DNA of 64,000 nt. Origin: Streptomyces sp. NBC_01669 (GTDB lineage Bacteria > Actinomycetota > Actinomycetes > Streptomycetales > Streptomycetaceae). Below the pieces are notes generated by a model. That model saw only the letters and a program-made list of their open reading frames with translations. It ran no database searches and was not told the origin of the DNA. The first letter of the stretch is position 1; every line of letters begins with the position of its first letter. Location: assembly GCF_026339735.1 (NCBI RefSeq), contig NZ_JAPEQG010000001.1, positions 8,865,001 through 8,929,000 of the forward strand, read 5' to 3'. The position numbers and the translations under genes were made by a program. Of this stretch, positions 18,028 to 25,991 are shown in pieces.

Positions 18028-18081
18028 TTGCATATATGGCGCGTATGCAAGTATCTCCTCTATGTGCAAGGCGCGCCTGCA
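18028..18081. promoter_or_regulatory. MarR operator candidates upstream of marR2
   Basis: One inverted repeat is TTGCAT/ATGCAA (18028-18033 and 18045-18050, 11-bp gap). A second is the near-palindrome TGCAAGGCGCGCCTGCA (18065-18081). Both lie between marR2 and the MFS stub and resemble the sites at 10343-10405. Confidence 0.65.
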
Positions 18082-18126
18082 TGAGTTGAGTCGCCCACCC
18101 ACGCGCATCGGAGAAGGTGACAGACC

Positions 18127-18245
18127 ATGCCTCTCGCACTCCTCGCCCTGGCCATCGGAGCCTTCGGCATCGGCACCACAGAATTCGTGATCGCGGGGCT
18201 GCTTCCGCGGGTGCCGGCGACTTCGGGGTCTCGATCCCCACCTCG
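18127..18245 (+). pseudogene. MFS transporter 5' stub (duplicate)
   Basis: The first 22 codons (MPLALLALAIGAFGIGTTEF) match the start of the MFS gene at 15833 exactly, followed by VIAGLLPRV. A frameshift then disrupts the copy (GDFGVSIPT recurs in another frame), and the reading runs into Rieske oxygenase sequence. Together with marR2 it forms an inverted partial copy of the MFS/marR1 divergent pair. Confidence 0.85.
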
Positions 18246-18776
18246 ACCGAGGTCGACGAAGAAGCCAACGTTGTCTACGTGAGCCGTCACATGGACGACG
18301 CCGAGTGCCCGCCCTTCTACTACAAGTCCACGGGCATCGAGGGCCGGATCACCCGCTGGCAGGACGTCGAGTACCACGCGCCGTGCCTTTACCTGCTGCA
18401 CAGCCGGATCGCGCCGGTCGGCATCCTGCCACCGGAGTAGGGTCCGGACGACCAGGCCTTCCATGTCGAGGTGACCTACGGCATCACCCCCTCGACCGAG
18501 CACGAGACCCTGGACTCCTGGATGGTCTCGCGTGACTTCGCGCTCGGCGACGAGAAGGTCACCGAGTTCCTCGCGACCAACAACCACGCGGTGGTCATGC
18601 AGGACGTCGTCGCCCTCGACCTGCTCGAAGAGGTCGTCGCGGGCGAGAAGGAGAACTACCAGGAGCTGTCGATCAACATCGACAGCGGCGCCCTTGCCGC
18701 CCGGCGGATCCTTACCAAGATGGTTGCCCAGGGTGAGGAGAGGACGGCCGCAGCCAAGACGGTGACCGCACCATGA
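18246..18776 (+). pseudogene. Rieske oxygenase alpha subunit, C-terminal part
   Basis: The catalytic-domain end of a VanA-type ring-hydroxylating or demethylating oxygenase is present, with GRITRWQDVEYHAPCLYLL, WMVSRDFALGDEKV and INIDSGALAARRILTKM. The Rieske [2Fe-2S] domain and most of the iron-binding region are missing, replaced by the MFS stub. An in-frame TAG at 18438-18440 (after GILPPE) also interrupts it. It is followed without a gap by a small protein gene and the matching reductase gene, so it was part of a VanAB-like operon. Confidence 0.82.
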
Positions 18777-19042
18777 GCGGCCTTGACCAGGCCGGTCCCG
18801 CCGCCCCCGTTCGCGCGGATCTGCCGGCGCCGACCAAGATGCTCGAGGGGCGGACCGTCTACCGGGTGGTGTGGAAGCTCCACACCGACGCGCTCGTCGG
18901 CTATTGCTGGTGCGGCGCCGGCCACGAGGACATCGACCCCATCAGCCTCTGGGAGTGGCTGCTGGCGCACCCGGACACACACGGCGGCGGCCGGGCCGAC
19001 TCCGCCGTCCCTGACCCCGAGCCCGAGTTGGTGGGCGCGTGA
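18773..19042 (+). CDS. Small conserved protein of Rieske oxygenase operon
   Basis: The 89-residue protein has no domain I can name. The central part (RTVYRVVWKLHTDALVGYCW, then CGAGH) holds two cysteines and a histidine that might bind a metal. Its ATG overlaps the oxygenase stop, and its own TGA overlaps the GTG start of the reductase, so all three were translationally coupled. It was probably an accessory protein of the oxygenase; with both neighbours broken it may now be useless. Confidence 0.6.
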   Translation: MSGLDQAGPAAPVRADLPAPTKMLEGRTVYRVVWKLHTDALVGYCWCGAGHEDIDPISLWEWLLAHPDTHGGGRADSAVPDPEPELVGA

Positions 19043-19991
19043 ACGCTGAGATCGAGCTGGAGCTGGTCGTCGTGGCCGCCGCGGAGGTTGCCGCGGACGT
19101 TCGGCTCCTCGAACTGCGCAGCCCCGACGGGGCCGAGCTGCCCGCCTGGTCCGCCGGTGCCCACGTCGACCTGCTGCTCGATGACGGGCTGGTGCGGCAG
19201 TACTCGCTGTGTGGCGATCCGACCGACCGCAGCCGCTGGCAGGTCGCCGTGCTGCGCGAGCCGGCGAGTCGCGGCGGGTCGGCGTACGTCCACGACAAGC
19301 TCGGCGAGGACGACCCGATCAAGGTCCGCGGTCCGCGCAACCACTTCGAGCTGGAGCCGGAGTCGGCGTACGTCTTCGTGGCGGGCGGCATCGGGATCAC
19401 GCCGATCCTCCCGATGCTCGCCACGGCCGATGCTGCCGGCACCGATCGGCGGCTCTACTACGGTGGTCGCACCCGGGGCTCGATGGCCTTCGTGGACGAC
19501 CTTGTGGCGAGCTACGGCGACCGGGTCGTCGTCCGCCCGCAGGACGAGGCCGGACTCCTCGACCTGGGGCAGATCGTTGCCGGCCGGTGCGGCTGATCTA
19601 CTGCTGCGGACCGGCGCCGCTCCTCGACGCCCTGGAGACCGCGTGCGCGACCCTGCCGCCCGGCACGCTGCGGACCGAACGGTGCACGGCGCTCGAGGCC
19701 GACCCGGACGCCGTCTCCGCGGGTTTCGAGGTCGAGCTGGCCGACTCCGGACAGGTTCTGCAGGTGCCGGCCGACAAGTCGATCCTCGACGTGATGGAGG
19801 AGGCCGGCATCGAGATCCTCTCCTCCTGCCGGGAAGGTACCTGCGGCACCTGCGAGACCGGCGTCCTGTCGGGCACGATCGACCACCGCGACGTATTGCT
19901 GACGAGCGACGAGCGAGCGGCCAACGATGTGATGTTCGTCTGCGTCTCGCGGGCTGCTCCCGGCTGCTCGAGGCTCGTCCTCGACTGCTGA
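19039..19991 (+). pseudogene. VanB-type ferredoxin reductase, frameshifted
   Basis: It is a class IA oxygenase reductase of about 316 residues in two frames. Frame one has the FMN/flavin domain (VRQYSLCGDPTDRSRW) and NAD-binding start FVAGGIGITPILPML. Frame two continues with LIYCCGPAPLLDALE and a plant-type [2Fe-2S] domain, CREGTCGTCETGVLSGTIDH with a later MFVCVSRA. One base is missing near 19583-19592; otherwise the protein is full length. It would pass electrons from NADH to the Rieske oxygenase. The GTG at 19039 overlaps the preceding stop. Confidence 0.85.
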
Positions 19992-20234
19992 TTGCGGTCA
20001 GCCGGGGAACTCGGCAGCGGAGCGATGGTATGTCCGAGCGCGGCGGCGCAGAGGACCCGGTCGGCGAAGGTATCGACGTTGCCGACCGGGAGGTCGGGCT
20101 TGGCGATGAGCAGCGCGGCGCAAGGACGGGCGGCTGACGTGCGAATGACCTGCTCGTGGAATTCACCGCCATCGACTATGCCTGACCCGGATTACCGGCT
20201 ACCGCCGCTGCATCCACTGTCGCAGGACATTCAG

Positions 20235-20275
20235 CAGCCCGCCGTTGCACTTTGGTTCGGTGCAACGGCGGGCTG
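20235..20275 (-). terminator. 16-bp perfect stem terminator
   Basis: Perfect 16-bp arms (CAGCCCGCCGTTGCAC and its complement) with a 9-nt loop lie 17 bp past the stop of the small minus-strand gene at 20293-20466. This is the clearest intrinsic terminator in the window. Confidence 0.85.
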
Positions 20276-20292
20276 TGTCGGCAGGGGCGTTA

Positions 20293-20466
20293 CTACAGCG
20301 CCCGCTCGATCTGGCTCTCGCTGACCTTGTCTTCGCGCATGGTCGCCTCGTTCTGGACGGCGTAGCGAGCTTGCGCCCCGCTGCCCTCGGCGCTGCGGAT
20401 CTCGCCCCGCTGAAGCTCGTCCTGCTGGTCCCGGTACTCCACGTGCTGTCCCTTGCGGTAAGGCAT
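20293..20466 (-). CDS. Small TUDOR-like (DUF2945-type) protein
   Basis: The 57-residue basic protein starts MPYRKGQHVEYRDQQDELQR, resembling the short DUF2945/hypervirulence-associated TUDOR proteins that open with a similar G-x-x-V motif. Its function is unknown. The ATG at 20466 is chosen because GGAG sits 6 bp upstream; an in-frame ATG lies 4 codons earlier. A perfect hairpin follows the stop, supporting a real monocistronic gene. Confidence 0.65.
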   Translation of the reverse strand: MPYRKGQHVEYRDQQDELQRGEIRSAEGSGAQARYAVQNEATMREDKVSESQIERAL

Positions 20467-21509
20467 GGGGATCTCCAAGTCTCATGTGGGTCGGTGGGGG
20501 GCTGCCCTTGCATGTTCGGCAGGGGGTGCCCCGCTCTCTTGGCGCCCGCGACTATCGCCAGGCGCACTGACAGCCCACCTCCAACTCCGCCCTACGGCAA
20601 TCACTACGGGCCGAATGGGTGACGCCTCGCCCGCCGCCGTGTCGACGTCCTCTGGACCTTCTTCTGCGACGGACGGTGCTACGAGCCCGTGCCGCCCACC
20701 GCTCTCGCGGCTTGGTATCCGGTCAGGGCCCGCCCGGTTGGTCCGCACCTGCCAGCCCGGCCGATATGTCCGTTCTTCGCGGGGAGATCTGGGAGGTCAT
20801 CCCCTTGTTTGCCTGGTGGACGAGTTCACCTGGGAGCCTGGGAGGCAGGCCAGGCACTGGGGGGCGGCGGTGATGGGGACCGGGGAAACCGTCGTTCGGG
20901 GGCCAGCGTCCGCGGCGTGCTCACGTGGTGGTGCGGACCGCCTCGGGATGGTGGCCGGCGCAGCAGCGCGGATCGTCCAGCCATTCCACGGCCAGTAGAT
21001 CTGCCAGGGCGCACGGTCCGTGATCACACGGCCCGGCATGCGAAGGCACCGGGGCCGCCAGGACGAGCGGCTCCCTCGGCGGCGTCGGGTTGTTCGATGA
21101 TGCGGTGTGTTGTGCCCCCAGGGATTGGGTGAGGGTGTGGGTGGGCCGGGTGTGCCACAGCAGGGTGAAACGGATCCCGGTACGTCGGCGCAGGTTGAGG
21201 AGTTGCTGTATGCGGCGGGTGGTGAGCTGGTGGGTGCGGGTGACGATGAGGCGGCCGCGAAAACGTGACGGGGGATTGAGATCCTCCCCGGCCTGCAGTT
21301 ATCCGCCGGGGCGGATCTCAACGTTCGGCGGTAAGGGCCCAAGGACAGCCGAGCTTCTCTCGGCTGTCGGGGCAGCGTCCAATCCTGGGCAGGGTCCTTG
21401 CATCCCCCGCCTCGCCGAGCAGGGTGTCGAGGCGGCACCAAATCACCCCGCTTAATGGCCACATCCGCGACCCAGTCGCAGCGCAGTCACATGATCGTCC
21501 GGACAGCCC
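20467..21509. other. Long region without intact gene
   Basis: No start-to-stop gene could be supported. On the minus strand around 20930-21270 one frame without a start (TRTHQLTTRRIQQLLNLRRR, TGIRFTLLWHTRPTHTL, DLLAVEWLDDPRCC) looks protein-like and ends in a stop, so it is probably a remnant of an unidentified gene. Confidence 0.35.
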
Positions 21510-22007
21510 TTAGCGGGTCGGCAGGTGGAAGGTGCGGTGCATTTCCTGCAGACGGCCGGTCAGAGCCGGGACAGGGCCCTGGACCACAAGGCCGGGCACT
21601 ACGTCCTGGACCGCCAGGGAACGCACCGGTGATGACGGTACGCCGAGCTCGGTCAGCCACTGCGTCAACTGGGCCGCGGAGTGCGCATAGACGATGCGGC
21701 CGAGGCCGACCCAGCCGTGTGTGGCCGAGCACATGGGGCAGTGCTCGCCGGAGGTGAAGACGGTGGCCGCGGCCCGCTGGCGCGCCGTGAGGTGTACGGC
21801 GGCCCAGCGAGCCAGTTCGAACTCCGGATGCCGGGTGCTGTCGCCGAGACTGTGCACGCGGTTGCGGTCTTCGGCGAGAATCTGGCCATCGGCACTCACC
21901 AGGACGGAGCCGAACGGCTCGTCCCCGGCCTGCAGTGCCTCGGCCGCCAGCTGTACGGCCCGCTCCAGGTGCTGGTGTTCCACGTCGGTCAGTTCGGCAG
22001 ATGACAA
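21510..22007 (-). CDS. Nucleoside/CMP-dCMP-type deaminase
   Basis: The 165-residue protein has the cytidine-deaminase zinc fold: HPEFE near residue 60 (zinc histidine and proton-shuttle glutamate) and GEHCPMCSAT near residue 91 (two zinc cysteines). The layout is nearest to guanine or tRNA-adenosine-like deaminases; the substrate is uncertain. It has no close co-directional partner. The start at 22007 follows AAGGAGCGA. Confidence 0.85.
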   Translation of the reverse strand: MSSAELTDVEHQHLERAVQLAAEALQAGDEPFGSVLVSADGQILAEDRNRVHSLGDSTRHPEFELARWAAVHLTARQRAAATVFTSGEHCPMCSATHGWVGLGRIVYAHSAAQLTQWLTELGVPSSPVRSLAVQDVVPGLVVQGPVPALTGRLQEMHRTFHLPTR

Positions 22008-22191
22008 GACTCGCTCCTTACGTGTACAGGATCATCCTCGCCGTCGGGGGTAGATCCCACGGAACCCACCGTGCCAGGCCGTGGCCTGCGGCGTCCAAGA
22101 GATGTCGGCCATCCCGGCCATCGGCGCCGTCTATTGCCACGTGTGATCGAAGTCTTCAGCCGTGGTGTTCCACAGGAACCAACGGTGGCCG

Positions 22192-22560
22192 TCAGCGGTA
22201 TGAACGCCCCTCGTGCTCCGAGACCCAGTGGTGAGCTCCATGGTGGTCCCGCATCCATTCGATCTGGTCACTGACCCAGTGTCGACGGCTGTCGTCGTCG
22301 CTCAGCCGGTAGCTGACTCGGTCGTGGTCCCGCATCCATTCGATCTGGTCACTGACCCAGCGTCCACGGCTGTCGTCGTCGCTGCCCCGGCCCTCGTCAT
22401 GAGTGTCGAGGAGCCGCACGGGGTGGGAAACGACGGCTACCCGGCCATCGGTCGGGAGTGCCGCTGCCGAGGCGGGACCACCCGTCGCGAGGAGTCCGGC
22501 AGCTGCGACCGTCACAGAAGCGGCCGCGACAGCAGCGCGTCGCGCAATCCTGAAACCCAT
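22192..22560 (-). CDS. Small secreted protein with 27-residue tandem repeat
   Basis: The 122-residue protein has a Sec signal peptide (IARRAAVAAASVTVAAAGLL, ending near GPASAAA). The mature part contains two copies of a 27-residue acidic/aromatic unit (SDDDSR..WVSDQIEWMRDH) and a partial third. AGGAGG lies 7 bp before the ATG. The function is unknown. Signal peptide and leader resemble the secreted protein at 25154-25585, suggesting similar handling. Confidence 0.75.
   Translation of the reverse strand: MGFRIARRAAVAAASVTVAAAGLLATGGPASAAALPTDGRVAVVSHPVRLLDTHDEGRGSDDDSRGRWVSDQIEWMRDHDRVSYRLSDDDSRRHWVSDQIEWMRDHHGAHHWVSEHEGRSYR
22244..22383. repeat. 81-bp tandem repeat within secreted protein gene
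   Basis: A unit starting TGGTCCCGCATCCATTCGAT begins at 22244 and again at 22325. The second copy matches for about 59 bases before diverging. The period of 81 keeps the reading frame (27 residues). Confidence 0.85.
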
Positions 22561-23319
22561 GATCTTTCCTCCTTGCTTACCCCGTGACCTGCACAACAGG
22601 CCGGGAGAGCTTGCCTTTAATCAGGCACTGACGACAGTACCCGGGAGTGGTTGAATAGTGAACTATCTGCGGGGTGAGGTACACCATGCCCCGAAAAATT
22701 ACTGCCGCGGAATACTTCCGGTAGCCCCCATCAGTCGCCTGCCGCCCCGGGGTTGGGCAGCTGGCAGAGCAGCTCCTTGTTCTTCCCGCCGATGCTGACG
22801 ACCGACCCGCCGTCGCCTTGGTGCTGCTTGGCCTGCCCGTTGATGGACCGGAACCGGTTGTTGCTGTCCGGGTGCTGCCGGCCCTCCAGGGTCTTGGCTG
22901 GGCCTGGAGGCTGAAGTCGTTCCCCTTCAGCAGCCGACCGGCCGTGACCGCCGGGACGGATGACCCCGACGGATCGGTTCCTCGCCGAGGTTGCGTCCCC
23001 AGCCCGGCCGCCGTACTCGCTCACCCCAGCGGCACAAGCAACGGTTTGTACGTCGCCGCGCCCCGGCAGCCTTGCCCCGGTTGCCGGCGCCGGCCGACGC
23101 TGCCGCTCGTTCAAGAACCGCAGCAGCACAACACCACCAAGTGCGAATCCGGTTGACCGCACACTCCTCCGAAGTCGCCATGCTGGTTCAACGGCGACTG
23201 CGACCGGAGGGCATGCTCTGTTCCCTTACGGCTCCAGTGGACGACCAAGTGCCTTTTCGGCCCTGACCTGAAAGCTCGGGCGGGGTCGAAGGTTGCGTGG
23301 GCCGGGTGGAAACGCTCAG
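22561..23319. other. Intergenic region with possible coding remnant
   Basis: The promoter of the secreted protein should lie just above 22560. On the minus strand around 22731-22900 one frame (NRFRSINGQAKQHQGDGG, then VVSIGGKNKELLCQL) reads like the end of a real secreted-type protein but has no convincing start. Nothing else was recognised. Confidence 0.3.
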
Positions 23320-24531
23320 TCAGTGAGTGTCCGCGCGGTCCAGGTCGGCCAACAGCCTTTCCACGTCGGTCATGAGTGAGCCGTAAACGTGCCAGGCACC
23401 CGGCTCGGTGAGAGTGCCCCGGCCGATCATGTCGGTCATGGTGTCGTGCCAGGTCAGCGCGCCGTCGATCGCTCCGCGCAGGCGTTCACGGGGAGATGTG
23501 TCCGGTGAGCCGGTCGCCGGGCCCGATTCAACGAATGCCTGGACGGCGGCTCCGGCCAGCTGGAGGGTTTCGGCGTACTGGTCGAGGAACTGGTGCCCCA
23601 GGTGGTGATCGGCGTGGTTGTCGTGTGCGTTGTCGGCCAGGGTCCGTGCGATTCCGCGTACCTGGATCGACACGCCGCGCAAGGCCGTGAATGTGTCGTT
23701 GAAGGTCGCCTCCTTGCGTCGCGTATGCGCGACGCAGCGCGTGTTCCATCGCAGGCTCTCGTCGGCCTGCCGCACCTGTTCCTCTGCACGAGTGAGGTGT
23801 TTGTCCAGGTTGCGCGCCTGGTGCAGCCAGTTGTGGGCCTTCGAGGTGAGCTGTCGCCGGGAGAGGCCGGTACCCATGTCGTGCAGCAGCGTTCCCATGG
23901 AGCGGGCGAGGTCGCGTACGGCGGAATCGGACTCGTTCAGGTAGAGCGGAGGCAGGATGAGAGCGTTCACCGCGATGCCCACGGCCGCGCCGGTGAGCGT
24001 TTGGAGCGCGGGGGATACGAGACTGCCCATGGGATCGGTTGCGGTGGCGGCCAGTGCGATGACTGCGGTGGAGGCGACCTGGAGACGGTCGTCAGCAGTG
24101 CGGCGGGGGCCTGCCAGGACCGCGATGACCGCGATGACCGCTACGGCGCCCGCGGTCGGTCCCAGCAGCCGGGCCGTCGCGAGGGCGAGGATCAGCCCGG
24201 CAACCCTCGCCACCACACTTTGTGTCGCCTTGGTCACGGACTGGTAGACCGTGGACGCGTTGACCATGAGCAGGGCCGTGGCGACCGCCATGTAGGGCCG
24301 GCCCTCGGGGGACCAAGGGGCCACGATGCCCCAGGTGAGCAGTGCCGCGATGAGGGTTTTGGCGCCGTGCACCACGTGGTCGGCCCGTTTGGTGCGGAGC
24401 CGGCCGGTGAGGCGACGTATCGGCTCTGTCATCGCCACCGGCGTGCGCTCCAGCTGAATGGTTGAATCTTGCACGACATTGATGATGGCATCGTTTGTCC
24501 GTTTTGACCTCGTGACGTCGGCCACGGTCAC
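23320..24531 (-). CDS. FUSC/aromatic-acid-exporter family membrane protein
   Basis: The 403-residue protein has an N-terminal block of about six membrane helices (residues 60-200, for example AVAVIAVIAVLAGPRR) with the family segment VVHGAKTLIAALLTWG. A long soluble helical half follows, as in FUSC/ArAE exporters, which expel aromatic acids or similar anions. The GTG at 24531 gives the longest form; an ATG at 24432 (MTEPIRRL) is an alternative and neither has a strong ribosome binding site. It lies 122 bp downstream of the SsgA-like gene in the same direction. Confidence 0.83.
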   Translation of the reverse strand: MTVADVTRSKRTNDAIINVVQDSTIQLERTPVAMTEPIRRLTGRLRTKRADHVVHGAKTLIAALLTWGIVAPWSPEGRPYMAVATALLMVNASTVYQSVTKATQSVVARVAGLILALATARLLGPTAGAVAVIAVIAVLAGPRRTADDRLQVASTAVIALAATATDPMGSLVSPALQTLTGAAVGIAVNALILPPLYLNESDSAVRDLARSMGTLLHDMGTGLSRRQLTSKAHNWLHQARNLDKHLTRAEEQVRQADESLRWNTRCVAHTRRKEATFNDTFTALRGVSIQVRGIARTLADNAHDNHADHHLGHQFLDQYAETLQLAGAAVQAFVESGPATGSPDTSPRERLRGAIDGALTWHDTMTDMIGRGTLTEPGAWHVYGSLMTDVERLLADLDRADTH

Positions 24532-24653
24532 CCGTGGTGCCCCGTGGGTACGCCGTCTTCGCTGCCGTCGCGCCGGCCCGTCACGGTCGGCGTCGGGCGG
24601 GCAAGACGCTCAGGCGTGTGTTGAAGGCGAGCCTCCAGGGACCCCGTGACGGC

Positions 24654-25070
24654 TCAGGGCGCTCCGTCCAGGAATTGGGCGAGGCGGGATTCGAGGTCCA
24701 GTGCCTCGACTTCCCTGTCGGCGGGCACGAGCTGGTATGTGCGGCGCAGCCACCGCTCGACCGCAGCGAGTGGGGCCGTGAGGTGGGCGGACCCGTGGGG
24801 GGAGGACAGGAGAAGGTGCAGGAGCGCCTCGGGGCCGGTTTCGGCAGGCCAGACCTGCACGTCGCCTTCCCCGCTGAGGGCCTGAGTCCCTGCGGCGAGA
24901 AGGTCGCGTGCGAAGACCCACGGGATCGGGCCCTGGAGACTGTCCTGGAAGAGGAGCTGCACGGCGAGCGGGTCCTGCGATCTGTAGAGCAGGTGGGTCG
25001 GCACGAGGATCCGCTCACCCAGGGGGGACGCGAGCTCCATGTGGAGCATGTGTTCTACGCAACTGGTCAT
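24654..25070 (-). CDS. SsgA-like sporulation/cell-division protein (SALP)
   Basis: The 138-residue protein matches the SsgA/SsgB family, which is confined to morphologically complex actinomycetes and guides septum placement and peptidoglycan remodelling. Family features are RILVPTHLLYRSQDPLAVQL, the segment PWVFARDLLAAG, the conserved GDVQVWP, and the C-terminal WLRRTYQLVP. The length is typical. No clear ribosome binding site precedes the ATG. It lies between a small secreted protein gene and the FUSC gene, outside the usual division clusters, so it is probably an accessory SALP. Confidence 0.87.
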   Translation of the reverse strand: MTSCVEHMLHMELASPLGERILVPTHLLYRSQDPLAVQLLFQDSLQGPIPWVFARDLLAAGTQALSGEGDVQVWPAETGPEALLHLLLSSPHGSAHLTAPLAAVERWLRRTYQLVPADREVEALDLESRLAQFLDGAP

Positions 25071-25153
25071 GGTTCGACGTGTTGGGGCCGGGGGCGCCGG
25101 GCCCGGGCGGCAGGATCGGTGCCCGGACTCGGCGCTCGCCGTGGTCCGCTTGG

Positions 25154-25585
25154 TCAGCGGAAGATGCTGTAGTCGAAGCCGTGCGCGTTGCCGATCACGA
25201 CGACCCATGTGCCGCGCTCCCACTGGTAGAAGCGGTGGTTGTCGAAGCGGTAACGGTGGCCGTGGTCGTCGCTGTACCAGTACCAGCCCTCGCGCTCCCA
25301 GCGGCGGTGACCGTCCCAGCGCCGGTCGCCGCGGTGGTCGTTTCGGTCGCTCCAGCGGTGGCCGTTTCCAATGCGGTCGCTCCAGCCATCGCGGTGGCCG
25401 TCTCGGTCTCCATGGTGGTCGCCGTACGGCGTGGCGGTCAGGGCGTGGGAGGAGGCCGGCGCGGCGTGGTCGGCCGCAGGGTTCGGAGCTGCCGAGGCGG
25501 CGCCGCCCGTCGTCAGCAGGGTGCCGACTACGGCGGCGAGAGCGACGGCCGTGGTGGCGGCGCGACGTCCAAAGGTGTGATTCAT
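25154..25585 (-). CDS. Small secreted His/Asp/Arg/Trp-rich protein
   Basis: The 143-residue protein has a signal peptide (GRRAATTAVALAAVVGTLLT, then GGAASAA). The mature part is rich in Asp, His, Arg and aromatics (HGDRDGHRDGWSDRIGN), ending in a more ordered domain with YWYSDDHGHRYRFDNHRFYQ and WERGTWVVVIG. AAGGAG precedes the ATG. The leader (AAGATCATG) and the composition resemble the protein at 22192-22560. Metal binding through the Asp/His clusters is a guess. Confidence 0.77.
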   Translation of the reverse strand: MNHTFGRRAATTAVALAAVVGTLLTTGGAASAAPNPAADHAAPASSHALTATPYGDHHGDRDGHRDGWSDRIGNGHRWSDRNDHRGDRRWDGHRRWEREGWYWYSDDHGHRYRFDNHRFYQWERGTWVVVIGNAHGFDYSIFR

Positions 25586-25991
25586 GATCTTTCTCCTTGT
25601 TCTGTGCCTGGGCCCCATGGATGGGGGCCCTGGCCGGTGCCCCGGGGTGGTGGGGCAGGAGCGACGCTACTCCCAAACAAGTTGAACGTTGAACGTTGTC
25701 TCCTGTGACATATTTCATCACCTTTAGGGTCTTCTTCGGCTCCGGGGGCGTCGCGGCGAAGTCGAGCGCCATCGCCTGCGGCCCCCTTGCATCCGCATCG
25801 TCCGTGCTCACAAGCGGAGCAGCCGGCAGCCGGTGTCGTCTCCCTCCATCCCTGATCTTCGCGGGGAATCCCGGCCTTCAGGCCGGGCGGGAATGCGATC
25901 CCTGGCCCGGAGGCGCGGAGCGCCGGAGTTCTCTGCGTTGTCAGTGGCGCCAGCTATGTTGACCGGACTGACCCAAAAGGGGGTGGGCTGG

